A stretch of DNA of 64,000 bases from JAOPZW01 sp963807305 (GCA_963807305.1 CAWEBN010000009.1:91950-155949), one strand, 5' to 3'. Shown: positions 42,007-52,171, counted from the stretch's first letter. A program made the numbers and translations. Notes: generated by a model from the letters alone, not told the origin.

Positions 42007-43391
42007 GTGACGAGCGACGACGGCGTGTTCTACGACGAGGCCTACGAGCGCCCGGGGACGCCCCGGGCGCACTACCGCGGCGTGCTTGGGCGCGCTCGAC
42101 GACCGTGACCTGGGCGATCTCGGGCGCGAGGTCGCCCAGGGCGCCGAGCAGCGCGGCATCTGCTTCGGCGAGGAGCCCGACGGCGCGTTCCTCGTCGATC
42201 CCATCCCGCGCCTGATCACCGCCGAGGAATGGCACGGGCTCGAGGCCGGACTCGTGCAGCGCGTTCGCGCCCTTGCCGCCTTCGTGGCCGACGCCTACGG
42301 CGAGCGGCGGATCGTCGCGGCCGGCGTCGTGCCCGCCTACGTCGTCGAGAGCGCCGAGTACCACGAGCCGGCCCTGGCCGGCCACGATCTCTCCGGCGCC
42401 GCGTACATCGCCGGCCTGGACATCGTGCGCGATCGGGAGGGGCGCTTCCTGGTCCTCGAGGACAACCTCCGCACGCCGTCGGGGGTCGCCTACGTCGTCG
42501 CCGCGCGCGAGCTCGTCGATCGGCAGCTGCCCGAGCCCGTGCGCGGGCGCCAGGCCGTCGATGGCGCCTTCGCGCTCCTCGACGAGACGCTGCGCGCGGC
42601 CGCGCCCGCCGGACGGGCCGATCCGCTCATGGCCGTGCTGACCGACGGCCCGGCCAACACTGCGTGGTGGGAGCACCGCACGGTCGCCGACCGCCTGGGC
42701 CTGGCGCTCGTCGGGATCGCTGACCTCGCGGTGGCCGACGACGGGCTGTACGCGACGATCGACGGGCGCTCGCGCCGGCTCGACGTCGTCTATCGCCGCA
42801 CGAGCGAGGACCGCCTGCGCGGACCGGACGGACGGCCCACCGATGTCGGCCGCGTCCTCGAGGAGCCGTGGCGGCGCGGCCAGGTCGGCCTCGTCAACGC
42901 GTTCGGCGCCGGCGTGGCCGACGACAAGCTCGCCCACGCCTACGTCCCCGACATGATCCGCTTCTACCTGGGGGAGGAGCCGCTGCTGCCCTCGGTGCCG
43001 ACCTACGACCTCGCCGTGCCCGAGACCCTCGAGGACGTGCTGTCGCGGATCGACGAGCTCGTGGTCAAGCCGCGCGAGGGCAGCGGCGGGAACGGCGTCG
43101 TCATCGGACCGCACGCCGACGAGGCCGACACCGACGTCGACGGCCGAGGCCGTGCGCCGCCGGCCCGAGGGCTTCGTGGCCCAGGAGATGGTGCCCCTCT
43201 CGCGCCACCCGACGCTCGTCGACGGGCGCCTCGAGCCCCGCCACGTCGACCTGCGGGCGTTCGTCTTCCTGGCCGGCGAGCGCGCCACGGCGCTGCCCGG
43301 CGGGCTCACGCGCGTCGCGCTCGACGAGGGCGCGCTCGTCGTCAACTCGTCGCAGAACGGCGGCGCGAAGGACACCTGGGTCCTCAGCTGA
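42007..43391 (+). CDS. circularly permuted ATP-grasp protein (DUF404/DUF407 type), two indels
   Basis: A protein of about 460 residues of the circularly permuted ATP-grasp family, thought to form peptide-like bonds in an unknown product. Motifs include FVADAYGERRIVAAGVVPAY, GLDIVRDREGRFLVLEDNLR, TPSGVAYVVAARE, DVVYRRTSEDRLR, LVNAFGAGVADDKLAHAYV, VVKPREGSGGNGVVIGPHA and the end VVNSSQNGGAKDTWVLS. Extra bases near 42087 and 43142 break the frame, and the span is two over a multiple of three. Start GTG 42007. The usual partners (an alpha-E domain protein and a transglutaminase) are not visible next to it. Confidence 0.82.
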
Positions 43392-43469
43392 GCGTCGCGC
43401 GCGGCTCGCCGAGTTGCAGGCTCGCCCTCCGGGTACGGCGCCGAGACCGACCTACGACCGGAGCGTGAG

Positions 43470-44651
43470 ATGAAGGCCCTGACCTGGCATGGAAGGCGCG
43501 ATGTGCGCGTCGACACCGTCCCCGATCCGACCATCGAGCAGCCGACCGACGCGATCATCCGCGTGACGTCGACCGGGCTGTGCGGCTCGGACCTGCACCT
43601 CTACGAGGTCCTCGGCCCGTTCCTCGAGGCCGGCGACGTGCTCGGCCACGAGCCGATGGGCATCGTCGAGGCCGTGGGCTCCGGCGTGGACAACCTGGCG
43701 GTCGGCGATCGCGTCGTCGTGCCCTTCAACATCTCGTGTGGACACTGCTTCATGTGCGAGCACGGGCTCCAGAGCCAGTGCGAGACGACGCAGAACCGCG
43801 ACGAGGGCATGGGCGCCAGCCTCTTCGGCTACACCAAGCTCTACGGCGAGGTGCCGGGCGGCCAGGCGGAGCTGCTGCGCGTCCCGCAGGCCCACTACGG
43901 GCCGATCAAGGTCCCCGAGGGCCCGCCGGACGACCGCTTCCTGTTCCTCTCCGACGTCCTGCCCACGGCGTGGCAGGCCGTGCAGTACGCCCAGATCCCC
44001 GACGGCGGCAGCGTGGCCGTCATCGGCCTGGGCCCGATCGGCGAGATGTCGACGCGGATCGCCCAGCACCTGGGCGCCGGCACGGTCATCGGACTGGACC
44101 TGGTGCCCGAGCGCCTGGCGCGCTCGAAGTCCCACGGCGTGGAGACGATCGACGTCAGCGCCGTCGACGACGTGCCGGCGGCCGTGCGCGAGCTGACCGG
44201 CGGCCGCGGACCCGACGCGGTCATCGACGCGGTCGGGATGGAGGCCCACGGCGCCCCCGCGGCCAAGCTGGCGCACACGATCGCCGGACTGATGCCGGAC
44301 ACCGTCGCCCGCAAGGTGATGGAGAACGCCGGCGTCGATCGCCTCAGCGCTCTGAAGCTCGGGGTCGAGATCGTCCGGCGCGGCGGCACGGTCTCGCTCT
44401 CGGGCGTCTACGGCGGGACGGCCGATCCGCTCAACATGCTGCAGATGTTCGACAAGCAGCTGACGGTCAAGATGGGCCAGGCGAACGTCCGCCGCTGGGT
44501 CGACGACATCATGCCGCTGCTGATGAACGGCGATCCGCTGGGCGTCGACAGCTTCGCCACCCACCACGTCCCGCTGACCGAGGCGCCGCAGGCCTACGAG
44601 ACCTTCCAGAAGAAGGAGGACGGCGCCTTCAAGGTCGTCTTCAAGCCGTGA
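43470..44651 (+). CDS. zinc-dependent alcohol dehydrogenase (formaldehyde-dehydrogenase-like)
   Basis: A 393-residue medium-chain dehydrogenase. Catalytic-zinc ligands lie in TGLCGSDLHLYE and GHEPMG; the structural-zinc lobe has four cysteines in CGHCFMCEHGLQSQC; the NAD-binding fold has VAVIGLGPIGEMS followed by GLDLVPERL. The insert EVPGGQAELLRVPQA and the length match the glutathione-independent formaldehyde dehydrogenase / threonine-like branch. It is intact. Its role here is open: oxidation of an alcohol or detoxification of formaldehyde. Start at ATG 43470, with an AGCGTGAG stretch upstream and no strong Shine-Dalgarno. Confidence 0.87.
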   Translation: MKALTWHGRRDVRVDTVPDPTIEQPTDAIIRVTSTGLCGSDLHLYEVLGPFLEAGDVLGHEPMGIVEAVGSGVDNLAVGDRVVVPFNISCGHCFMCEHGLQSQCETTQNRDEGMGASLFGYTKLYGEVPGGQAELLRVPQAHYGPIKVPEGPPDDRFLFLSDVLPTAWQAVQYAQIPDGGSVAVIGLGPIGEMSTRIAQHLGAGTVIGLDLVPERLARSKSHGVETIDVSAVDDVPAAVRELTGGRGPDAVIDAVGMEAHGAPAAKLAHTIAGLMPDTVARKVMENAGVDRLSALKLGVEIVRRGGTVSLSGVYGGTADPLNMLQMFDKQLTVKMGQANVRRWVDDIMPLLMNGDPLGVDSFATHHVPLTEAPQAYETFQKKEDGAFKVVFKP

Positions 44652-44709
44652 GCTTCGTTCGGTCCAACCCGGTGTACGGGACGGCGATCCGGGGCAGGCG
44701 CGCAAGCCG

Positions 44710-45214
44710 ATGACCACGCACACGGAGGACCTCAGGCCGCTCGCCGGGCATTCGCCCGAGCGCGAGCGGCCCTTGGGGGGATACGCCGTGCTCATGGCGC
44801 TCTTCGGCGCCGCGGCAGGCGCGTTCTCGGCGTGGTTCCGGCGCAGCGGGCGCAAGCTGCCCGACCGCATGTCCGCCGGCGACCTGGCGCTCGTGACCGT
44901 GGCCACCCACAAGGCCTCGCGGCTGATCGCCAAGGACCGGGTCACGAGCGCCGTGCGCGCCCCGTTCACCCGCTACCAGCACGACGACGGCCCGGGCGAG
45001 GTCAGCGAGGCGGCCCGCGGGCACGGCCTGCGCCGCGCGGTGGGCGAGCTGCTGGTCTGCCCGTACTGCATCGGGATGTGGATCAGCGCCGGGCTTCGCG
45101 GCCGGGTTGCTCGTCGCCCCGCGCTTCACGCGCTGGTTCGCCGCCGTGCTCGTCGCGCTCTTCGGTGCCGACGTGCTGCAGATCGCCTACAAGAGAGCCG
45201 AGGACGCGCTCTGA
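44710..45214 (+). CDS. DUF1360 family membrane protein, one indel
   Basis: A protein of about 167 residues of the DUF1360 family. After a polar N-terminus there is a hydrophobic segment (AVLMALFGAAAGAFSAWF), the family core DLALVTVATHKASRLIAKDRVTSAVRAPF, and CPYCIGMWISAG, the conserved cysteine pair at the membrane. An extra C near 45096 shifts the frame; repaired it continues FAAGLLVAPRFTRWFAAVLV and ends at TGA 45214. The function of the family is unknown, but it is often linked to sporulation or envelope genes. Confidence 0.78.
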
Positions 45215-45216
45215 CC

Positions 45217-45235
45217 GCACGCCAACCTGGCGTGC
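45217..45235. terminator. hairpin terminator after the DUF1360 gene
   Basis: GCACGCCA, a three-base loop and TGGCGTGC form a perfect eight-base stem that starts two bases after the DUF1360 stop codon. There is no T-run (ATCCC follows), but position and stability fit a terminator of the type common in high-GC Actinobacteria. Confidence 0.55.
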
Positions 45236-45298
45236 ATCCCGGCGCGCCGCTCGGGGTAGCGCCAAGGTGACCACTTCGAGCTTGATCGGAGGTACTCC

Positions 45299-45535
45299 AT
45301 GGCCAAGGACCACGGACCGAGCGTGAAGGATGACAAGCAGTACGAAGGCCTGCGCAAGAAGGGCATGAGCAAGGAGCGTGCGGCCCGGATCGCCAACGAC
45401 CCGAACTCGTCGAGCAAGGGCGGCAAGGCATCGGGCTCGGGCAAGCGCCGCGACACCAAGAGCCAGGGCGGCACCAAGGCCCAGAAGGCGGCCGCCGGGC
45501 GCAAGGGCGGCAAGGCCGCGGCCAAGAAGAGCTGA
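45299..45535 (+). CDS. small lysine-rich basic protein (DUF7218-like)
   Basis: A 78-residue very basic protein. The first half (KDHGPSVKDDKQYEGLRKKG, then MSKERAARIANDPNSS) matches a widespread family of small actinobacterial proteins that I know as plasmid-stabilisation-like or DUF7218; the second half is a low-complexity tail of Lys, Gly, Ala and Ser repeats (SKGGKASGSGKRR, AAAGRKGGKAAAKK), like nucleic-acid-binding tails. A GGAGGT Shine-Dalgarno at about 45288-45293 supports ATG 45299. Probably binds DNA or RNA; not demonstrated. Confidence 0.75.
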   Translation: MAKDHGPSVKDDKQYEGLRKKGMSKERAARIANDPNSSSKGGKASGSGKRRDTKSQGGTKAQKAAAGRKGGKAAAKKS

Positions 45536-45539
45536 CGCC

Positions 45540-45782
45540 GTGTCCGGATCAGTCTTCTTCGTGGCCATCGTGGCCGTCGGCGTCGTCGTGGCGGCAGCCA
45601 CTGGGACGATCTTCCTGCTTGTCCCCTTCGTCGCGATCGCGCTCGCCGCTGTCCTCGTGCCGATCGTCTTCGGGGCTCTTCGCGGCACGCGCCTCGAGCC
45701 CGGCGCCTCCGACTCGCACGGCGGTGTGCCGAGCACCAGCGAGGCCTCCTACGAGCCGGTGCAGCAGCCGCGCCGGCCTTGA
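45540..45782 (+). CDS. small membrane protein
   Basis: An 80-residue protein starting at GTG 45540, five bases after the stop of the lysine-rich protein gene. Two hydrophobic segments fill the first half (VFFVAIVAVGVVVAAATGTI and LLVPFVAIALAAVLVPIVFG), followed by a hydrophilic, Ser/Pro-rich tail. No family is recognised. Close spacing suggests co-transcription with the upstream gene. Confidence 0.5.
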   Translation: MSGSVFFVAIVAVGVVVAAATGTIFLLVPFVAIALAAVLVPIVFGALRGTRLEPGASDSHGGVPSTSEASYEPVQQPRRP

Positions 45783-46014
45783 CCGCACGCCGTGGGGCGA
45801 CCCCCGAACTGGTCCCTGACACGCGGCGCGGTCGATCGCCGCGTTCGGGGTAGCTCGATGTCATGGCCACTTGCCGAGCGCGGTTCGAGTGCTCGCCGGC
45901 AGATTCTTGAGCGTCTTCGGGCGCTCGAAGGCGTCGATCCTCGCGCAGCCGCTGCTCGCCGATCGCTGTGCACGGCGCTCGGTTTCGCCCCGAGAGGTCT
46001 TGGCGGCCAAGGCG

Positions 46015-46770
46015 TCAGGTCGCGCTGCGAGGCTCGGCGCCATCACTCGCATCGAGCGCGGACGCCACGTCCGGGGCCATGGGCAGGGTGACGTCGAGGC
46101 CGGTGCTGCGCAGCCCGCTGCGGTAGCGGTCCTTGTAGGCGCTGTGGTCGAAGTCGGCCGCGAGCGCCTCGACGAGCGCGACGGCGCGGTCGACCTTGGC
46201 CTTGCCGGGACGCTTGCGCGTGGGCAGGTCGAGCTCGCCGGTCGGCCGGATCTCCCGCTGGAAGAGCATGGTCGTCAACGCCAGCAGATCGCCCTTGGCC
46301 CGGACCGCGACGAGGTACTCCTTGGTGCGCAGCACGAACTGCCCGATCGCGACCTTGTCGGCGTCGGCCATGACCTCGGCCAACAGGCGGTAGGCGCGCA
46401 GCGGGCCGTCGCCGTCGCCGGCGGGCAGCAGGTAGTAGGGGTGGTCGAAGAGGATCGGGTCGATCTCGTCCAACGCGACGAACTTCGAGATCTCGATCGT
46501 GCGCGTCTTCTCCGGCTGAGCGGAGGCGAGCTCCTCGTCGGTCAGCATCACGTAGCCGTCGCCGGTGTCGAAGCCGTGGGCGATCTCCGCGTAGTCGACC
46601 GGCGTCTTCTCCTTGGTGCAGACGTAGGAGACGTGCAGGCGCTCGTGGGTCTTCTTGTGGATCTGGTGGAAGTGGATGGCCTGGTCGCGCGCCGCGGAGA
46701 CGAGCGAGACGGGCACGTTGACCAGGCCGAAGCTCAGCGATCCGCTCCACAGCGAGCGCGCCCTGGCCAT
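46015..46770 (-). CDS. ku: Ku protein (non-homologous end joining), copy 2
   Basis: A 251-residue bacterial Ku that binds DNA ends as a ring-shaped dimer and recruits ligase LigD. The family start SLWSGSLSFGLVNVPVSLVS, the core HFHQIHKKTHERLHVSYVC, then VMLTDEELASAQPEKTRTIE, FVALDEIDPILFDHPYYLLP and QFVLRTKEYLVAVRAKGDLL are all typical. ATG 46770 overlaps the stop of the upstream ku by one base (TGATG). The C-terminus is short, without a lysine-rich extension. No ligD is present in the window. Confidence 0.92.
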   Translation of the reverse strand: MARARSLWSGSLSFGLVNVPVSLVSAARDQAIHFHQIHKKTHERLHVSYVCTKEKTPVDYAEIAHGFDTGDGYVMLTDEELASAQPEKTRTIEISKFVALDEIDPILFDHPYYLLPAGDGDGPLRAYRLLAEVMADADKVAIGQFVLRTKEYLVAVRAKGDLLALTTMLFQREIRPTGELDLPTRKRPGKAKVDRAVALVEALAADFDHSAYKDRYRSGLRSTGLDVTLPMAPDVASALDASDGAEPRSAT

Positions 46771-47540
46771 CAGCCCTTGGATCCCTTCAGGCTGGCCTCG
46801 AGCGCGGCCATCAGGTCGTCGGAGGGCTCGGGGGGCTGCGCTCGCTCGACGTCGATCTCCTCGCCCTTGGCCTTGCGCTCGACGAGGTCGAGCACGCGGT
46901 CGCGGTAGGTGTCGCGGTAGCGCCCGGGCTGGAACTTCGCCGACAGCCCGTCGACGAGCTGCGCGGCCATCTTGCGCACACGCGCGTCGGGCTTGCGCCG
47001 CAGCGCGGGGTGATCGAGCGTGTCGGGGTCGACGAGCTCGTCGGCGAAGCGCAGCGTGTGCAGGCGCAGCATCTGGTCGGCCTCCACCACCGCCACGAGC
47101 TGCTCGCGCGAGCGCAGCACCACGCGCCCGACGCCGACGCGCCCGGTCTTGCGCAGCGCGGCGGCGAGCAGCGCGTAGCCCTCGTCGGCGCCCTTCTGCG
47201 GCGCCAGGTAGTAGGGGCGGTCATAGGCGTCGGGGTCGATCTGCTCACGCGGGACGAAGTGCTCGATGTCGACCGTCTTGCGCTTGGGCGCGCTGGCGGC
47301 CTTGAGCTCGTCGTCGTCGAGCACGACGTACTCGCCCGAGCGCACCTGGAAGCCCTTGACCACCTGCTTGCGGTCGACCTTGCGCCCGTCGGCGTCGACC
47401 AGCTCGTGCGCGATCTCCGCTCCGTCGGGCTCGTGCAGCTCGCGGAACTGGACGCCCTGCGGATCGGCCGCCCCGAAGACCTTGACCGGCACGTCGATGC
47501 CGGCGAACGACAGCGCCCCGTTCCAGATCGACCTCGGCAC
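46770..47540 (-). CDS. ku: Ku protein (non-homologous end joining), copy 1
   Basis: A 256-residue second Ku, clearly distinct from the downstream copy: SIWNGALSFAGIDVPVKVFG, then QFRELHEPDGAEIAHELVDA, YVVLDDDELKAASAPKRKTV, FVPREQIDPDAYDRPYYLAP and VVLRSREQLVAVVEADQML. The C-terminus (SDDLMAALEASLKGSKG) carries the short DLMAALEASL tail seen in Ku proteins that contact LigD. It is the first gene of the pair. Two different Ku proteins in one operon may form a heterodimer. Confidence 0.92.
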   Translation of the reverse strand: MPRSIWNGALSFAGIDVPVKVFGAADPQGVQFRELHEPDGAEIAHELVDADGRKVDRKQVVKGFQVRSGEYVVLDDDELKAASAPKRKTVDIEHFVPREQIDPDAYDRPYYLAPQKGADEGYALLAAALRKTGRVGVGRVVLRSREQLVAVVEADQMLRLHTLRFADELVDPDTLDHPALRRKPDARVRKMAAQLVDGLSAKFQPGRYRDTYRDRVLDLVERKAKGEEIDVERAQPPEPSDDLMAALEASLKGSKG

Positions 47541-47551
47541 GAAGCCAGGCG

Positions 47552-49799
47552 CTACCCGCTGTCCGCCGTCGCGACGCCCGCGGTCGGGCAGATGGCCAGC
47601 AGCGCGATGTCGTCGCGCGGGTCGCCCGGCTGCGCGGCGACCACGGCGCGCTCGACGGCGTCGACGACGGCCTGCGGCGTCTGGCCGCCCATGCCGGTGA
47701 GCACGCCGACGAGGCCCGGCTCCCCGAAGGGCGTGCGCCGCGGGCCCGCCTCGGTGACGCCGTCGGTGTAGAGCAGCAGCACCTCCTCGGCCTCGAGGCG
47801 GACGTCGACGTCATACACGGCGATGTCCTGGCGCAGGCCGGCCATCGTGCCGTAGCGGCCCACCATCTCGACGCTCCCGTCGCGGCGCACGACGGCCGGG
47901 GGCGGATGCCCGGCCAGCGCGAGGCGCAGGTCGATGCTCCCGTCGGGACCGGAGGAGAGGTAGGCCATGACGACCGTCGCGAACTGCGACGTGTCGTCGT
48001 AGAGCATCGCGGTGTTCAGACGCTGCAGGGCGCCGCTGGGCGGGGTGTCCTCGAGCGCGGCGGCGCGCAGCGTGTAGCGGGCCAGCGCGGTGATGGCGGC
48101 GGCCTCGGCCCCCTTGCCCGACACGTCGCCGACCACGAGCGCCCACTCGGTCGGCGAGCGCTGGAAGACGTCGTAGAAGTCGCCGCCGACCTCGTTGAGC
48201 TCGCCGGCGGCGCGATAGCGGGCGGCCATGAGCGCGCGCGGGATCTCGCGGCAGGCGCTCGGGCAGGAGCTTGACCTGCAGGGTGTGGGCGATCCGGCTG
48301 CGCTCGGTGTAGAGCCGCGCGTTGTCGATCGCCATGCCGGCGCGCGCCGCGAGCTCCTCGGCCAGCTGGACGTCGACCTGCTCGAAGAGCCGGCCGGACT
48401 CGGCGCTGGCCAGGCTGAAGGTGCCGAACACGCGGCCGCGGGCCTTGAGCGCCGCGATGATGACCGAGCGCAGGCCCAGGCGGCGGACGAGGTCGAGGTG
48501 CTCGGGATCCGGTATCCCGGCGGCGAGCATCTCGTCGGTGACCTCGCGCACGTAGGCCGTCTCGCCCGAGCGCGCCACCCGGTAGCTGCCGCTGTCCGCG
48601 CTCGGGTCGGCCGGGAAGCGGCGGCTGATCTCGGCGCCGATCTCGCGTTGGCCCTCGTCGACGTGCGCGGTGGCCACCTCCTGCAGCACGCCGGCGTCGT
48701 CGAGGACGCTCACCGCGCACCAGTCGGCGACCTCGGGGATCGCGATCTGGACGACCGAGCGCAGGGTCTCCTCGTAGTCCAGCGACGCGTCGAGGATCGC
48801 TCCGGCGTGCGCGAGGAAGTCCGCGCGCACGCGCGCCTCGCGCTCGGACTCGAGCAGTGCCCGGCGCTCGGTGACGTCGATGACCGAGACGATGACGCCG
48901 GTGACCGAGCCGTCGGCGTGCGTCACCGGGGTGAACGACGCGTTCCAGTGGCGCGCCGTGCCGTCGCGGCTATGGGTGGTCAGCTCCAGGTCGAGCACGC
49001 GGCCGCCGCTGTCCAGGACCTGCCCGTAGCTCGGAATGACCGTCTCCTCGTCCAGGCCGGCGGCACGCAGGAGCTCGGGCACGGTGCGGCCGACGAGCTC
49101 GCCCACCGGGCGCGCGTTGAAGGCGGCGAAGGTCTCGTTGACGCGTACGAAGCGCAGGTCGCGGTCGACGAGGGCCAGGCCGACCGGCGCCGTCGAGAAC
49201 ACGGTGTCCAGCAGGCTCAGGGAGCGCTCGGCGCGGTCGTGCAGGCGCGCGTTGTCGATGGCCAGGGCGCAGCGCTCGGCCAGCGCTACGGCGAAGGCGA
49301 GATCGGACTCCGTGTAGTGGCGCCCGGCGCGGGTCGAGAGCAGCGTCATCGAGCCGAGCACCCGGCCTCGGGCCGCCAGCGGCACGATCAGGTACGACTT
49401 GGGCGCCAGGCGCTCGATGAGCTCGCGCTGATGGTCCTCGATCGTCTCGTCGATGGTCGCGCGGACGTCGGTGGCCAGGATCGGCTCACCCGTCTGGGCG
49501 ACCCGGCGCGACTCCGAGGCGCCCTCCTCCTCGCGCCGCTTGGCGCGGATCTCGAGCAGCGCGGCCTCGAGCGCCGGATCCGAATAGCCGCTGGAGAGCT
49601 CGCGCTCGCCGTCGCCCAGGTCGGCGAGCAGGACGCCGCACCAATCGGCGACTTCCGGCACCGCGAGCCGGGCCACCTCGCGCAGCGTCGTCTCGTAGTC
49701 CAGCGACCTGGCCAGCAACGCGCTGGCACCGGCCATGAACTCGAGCGCCTGCTCGGGAGTGACGACCGGACCCGCCGACGAGGTCTCAGAGCCCGTCAT
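47552..49799 (-). CDS. GAF-PAS-GAF SpoIIE/RsbU-type serine phosphatase, one indel
   Basis: A signalling phosphatase of about 748 residues. Order: GAF domain (ETTLREVARLAVPEVADWCG ... SYLIVPLAARGRVLGSMTLL), PAS domain (VFSTAPVGLALVDRDLRFVR), second GAF (EETLRSVVQIAIPEVADWCA), then a PP2C/SpoIIE phosphatase with GGDFYDVF, VVGDVSGKGAEAAA, RLALAGHPPPAVV and LLLYTDGVTEA. An extra C near 48242 breaks the frame; repaired it reads LLPERLPEIPRALMAARYRA. Such proteins dephosphorylate an anti-anti-sigma factor and so release a stress sigma factor. It sits near an RsbW-type kinase gene. Confidence 0.86.
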
Positions 49800-49827
49800 A
49801 CGTTGCAGTGCTTACCAGGCCCACCGG

Positions 49828-50256
49828 TCACGCATCAACGTCTCGATGCTGCAGGGCGTCGGGGGAGGCGGCCCAGAAGTCGTCGATCTTGGTGGCGTCC
49901 GAGCGCTCGACCCGTCGCGAGACGGCCCAGAGCTCGACCGGCTCGTCGCCCTCGTTGCGGTGCGAGCGGGGCGTACGCGCGGCGACGCGGACGACCGATC
50001 CGGCGGCGACCCGGTGCACGTCGTCGGCCAGGCGCATGGTCAGGGTGCCGCTCGTGACGAGGTACAGCTCCTCGACCTCGTCGTGGAAATGGCCCGTCCC
50101 CTGCTCGAAGTCCGAGTGCGGCGGCACCCTGATGAGGGTCACCGCGAGCTGCTCGCAGTCGAGCGCGTCCGTGAGGCGCCGGAACTCGCCCGGGACGTCG
50201 CTGCCCTCGTAGACGTCGCGCACCTCGTTGCCGGAGACGATCGCGTAGGCGCTCAT
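49828..50256 (-). CDS. cupin domain protein
   Basis: A 142-residue single-domain cupin. The metal motif reads GHFHDEVEELYLVTSGTLTM (two His and Glu), and the second cupin box holds TPRSHRNEGDEPVELWAV with one further histidine. It begins MSAYAIVSGNEVRDVYEGSD. Its substrate or effector is unknown. It separates the phosphatase and anti-sigma kinase genes on the same strand, with about 27-base gaps on both sides. Confidence 0.83.
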   Translation of the reverse strand: MSAYAIVSGNEVRDVYEGSDVPGEFRRLTDALDCEQLAVTLIRVPPHSDFEQGTGHFHDEVEELYLVTSGTLTMRLADDVHRVAAGSVVRVAARTPRSHRNEGDEPVELWAVSRRVERSDATKIDDFWAASPDALQHRDVDA

Positions 50257-50282
50257 GGCACTGCAATCTAGCCCGGGGGCGG

Positions 50283-50681
50283 TCAGGCGGAATCGTGGAC
50301 CGGGAAGACCATGCTGATCGCCGTCCCGCCGGTGGGCCGCGTCTCGACCCGGAAACGCTGGGCCAGCTTGGCGACCAAAGGGAGCCCCACGCCGACGCCG
50401 GGACTGTCGCTGCGCGGCATCATCCCGCGGCCGTCGTCGCAGACCCGGACCTCCAGGCCGTCGCCGAGGTGGCGCTCGGCGAAGACCTCGACGTCGCCGG
50501 GCTGCGGCGCGTCGACGTAGGCGTGGATGACCGCGTTGGTCACTGCCTCCGAGACGGCGAGCGCGATCGCGTCGGGGTCGACGGCCCCGTGCTCGCGCGC
50601 GTAGGCCTCCACCTCGCGGCGGGCGAGGCGCACTTGGTCGGGCCGGGCCGGGAAGCGGCGGGCGAGGGATGGTGGGGCCAT
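50283..50681 (-). CDS. anti-sigma regulatory kinase, RsbW type
   Basis: A 132-residue GHKL ATPase domain. The N-box is ALAVSEAVTNAVIHAY, followed by VRVCDDGRGM (Asp of the G1 box), GVGVGLPLVAKLAQ and the final strand GTAISMVFP. Such proteins bind and phosphorylate anti-anti-sigma factors or sequester a sigma factor. With the SpoIIE-type phosphatase 47552-49799 it would form a partner-switch circuit; the anti-anti-sigma factor and sigma factor are not in the window. Confidence 0.85.
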   Translation of the reverse strand: MAPPSLARRFPARPDQVRLARREVEAYAREHGAVDPDAIALAVSEAVTNAVIHAYVDAPQPGDVEVFAERHLGDGLEVRVCDDGRGMMPRSDSPGVGVGLPLVAKLAQRFRVETRPTGGTAISMVFPVHDSA

Positions 50682-50758
50682 GTATCCAGTGCCGTTCCCC
50701 GCTGGCTAGGCGGCAAACGGGGATCCGCGCCTCGGCGCGATCGCGCTACACCCGCTGA

Positions 50759-52171
50759 TCACAGCTCGGGCGCACGGCGCCCGACCCCGGTGGCGCACTC
50801 GATGGCGGCTGCCAGGCGCAGGAGGGCGAGCTCGCCGCGGTGGCGGCCGACGAGCTGCAGTCCGACGGGCAGGCCGCCGGGGGTGAAGCCGGCGGGGAGC
50901 GAGATGGCCGGGTGCGCGGTGACCGTGATCCGCGAGCACGAGCGCATCCACTCGAAGTAGGACCCCATCGCCGTGCCCGCGATCTCGGTGACCCACTCCT
51001 GCTCGACCGCGAATGGCGCCACCTGGCTGACGGGCAGCGCCAGCGCGTCGTAGCGCTCGAGCAGCGACCGCATGCGCTCGAACATCTCGGTCTGCACGCC
51101 GAGCGCCCGCGCGACGGCGGAGCCCGTCAGTGCGAGCCCGACGCGCGTGTTCCACACGACGGTCTCCTTGAACTGGTCGCCGTCGGTCTCGAGCATGGGA
51201 CCGAAGGCCTGCGCGAAGCCGACGGCGCGCAGCACCTCGAAGGCGTCGTCGGCCGCCGTGAGGTCCGGCTCGACGTCCTCGACGACGCAGCCCATCGCCT
51301 CGAGCGCCGCGCGGTGGTCCTCCAGCACTGCGTTCACCGCCGGGCTCGACGGGCAGGTCGCCGAGGTTGCGGCTCCAGGCGATGCGCGCGCCGCGCGTAT
51401 CGATGCCGGTCGCCCAGCACGAAGGTGTCCGGCCGGTCATCGAGCGACAGCGGCGCACGGGGATCGGCCCCCGCCATCGCCCGCAGCAGCAGGGCGGCGT
51501 CCTGCACGGTCCGCGCCAGTGGCCCGAGCACCCCCAGCGGGTTCCACGCGTCTGAGCGACGGCACCGCCGGGACGCGGCCGGGCGAGGTGCGCAGGCCGA
51601 CGACGTTGCAGAACGAGGCGGGGTTGCGGATGCTCGCGCGAGGTCCGACCCATCGGCGAAGCGGGATCATCCCGCTGGCGACCGCGGCTGCCGCGCCGCC
51701 GCTGCTGCCGCCCGGGGTGCGCGTGCGGTCGTAAGGGTTGCGCGTCGCTCCGAAGACCGCGTTGAAGGTCTGCGAGCCGGCGCCGAACTCGGGCGTGTTC
51801 GTCTTGCCGATGACGATGGCGCCGGCGCGGCGCAGGCGCGCGACGAGCAGGGTGTCGGCGGTCGGAACGTGGTCGCGGTAGATCGGCGAGCCGTACGTCG
51901 TCCGCATGCCGGCGGTGTCCTCGAGGTCCTTGATGGCGATCGGCAGGCCATGCAGCGGCCCGGTCGCGGCGTCGCGTCCGAGGGCGGCGTCGGCCGCCGC
52001 CGCCTCGCGCAGGCCGAGGTCGCCGTCGAGGGTGACGATCGCGTTGAGCAGCGGGTTGACCGCCTCGATGCGCGCGAGGTGCGCCTGCATGACCTCCACG
52101 CAGCTCAGCTCGCGCCGGCGGATCGCGGTCTGCAGATCGGTCGCGCTGCGGCGCCACGGCTCGTCGCTCAT
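50759..52171 (-). CDS. amidase (amidase signature family), several indels
   Basis: An amidase-signature enzyme of about 470 residues that hydrolyses amides to acid and ammonia. The catalytic lysine is in GLPIAIKDLEDTAGM, the serine-rich motif is TPGGSSGGAAAAVASG and the catalytic serine segment is recognisable as ASIRNPASFCNVVGL. The stretch just before it is out of frame (two compensating shifts near 51645-51665), and further shifts occur near 51555 and 51350. C-terminal part intact: QFKETVVWNTRVGLALTGSA and SLPAGFTPGGLPVGLQLVGR. Start ATG 52171, stop at 50759. Probably functional in the organism, with sequence errors here. Confidence 0.8.

Noticed and set aside
45783..46014. A possible small gene in the gap before the ku genes
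   Set aside because: Short open frames exist on both strands but none shows a ribosome-binding site, domain or clear codon bias.
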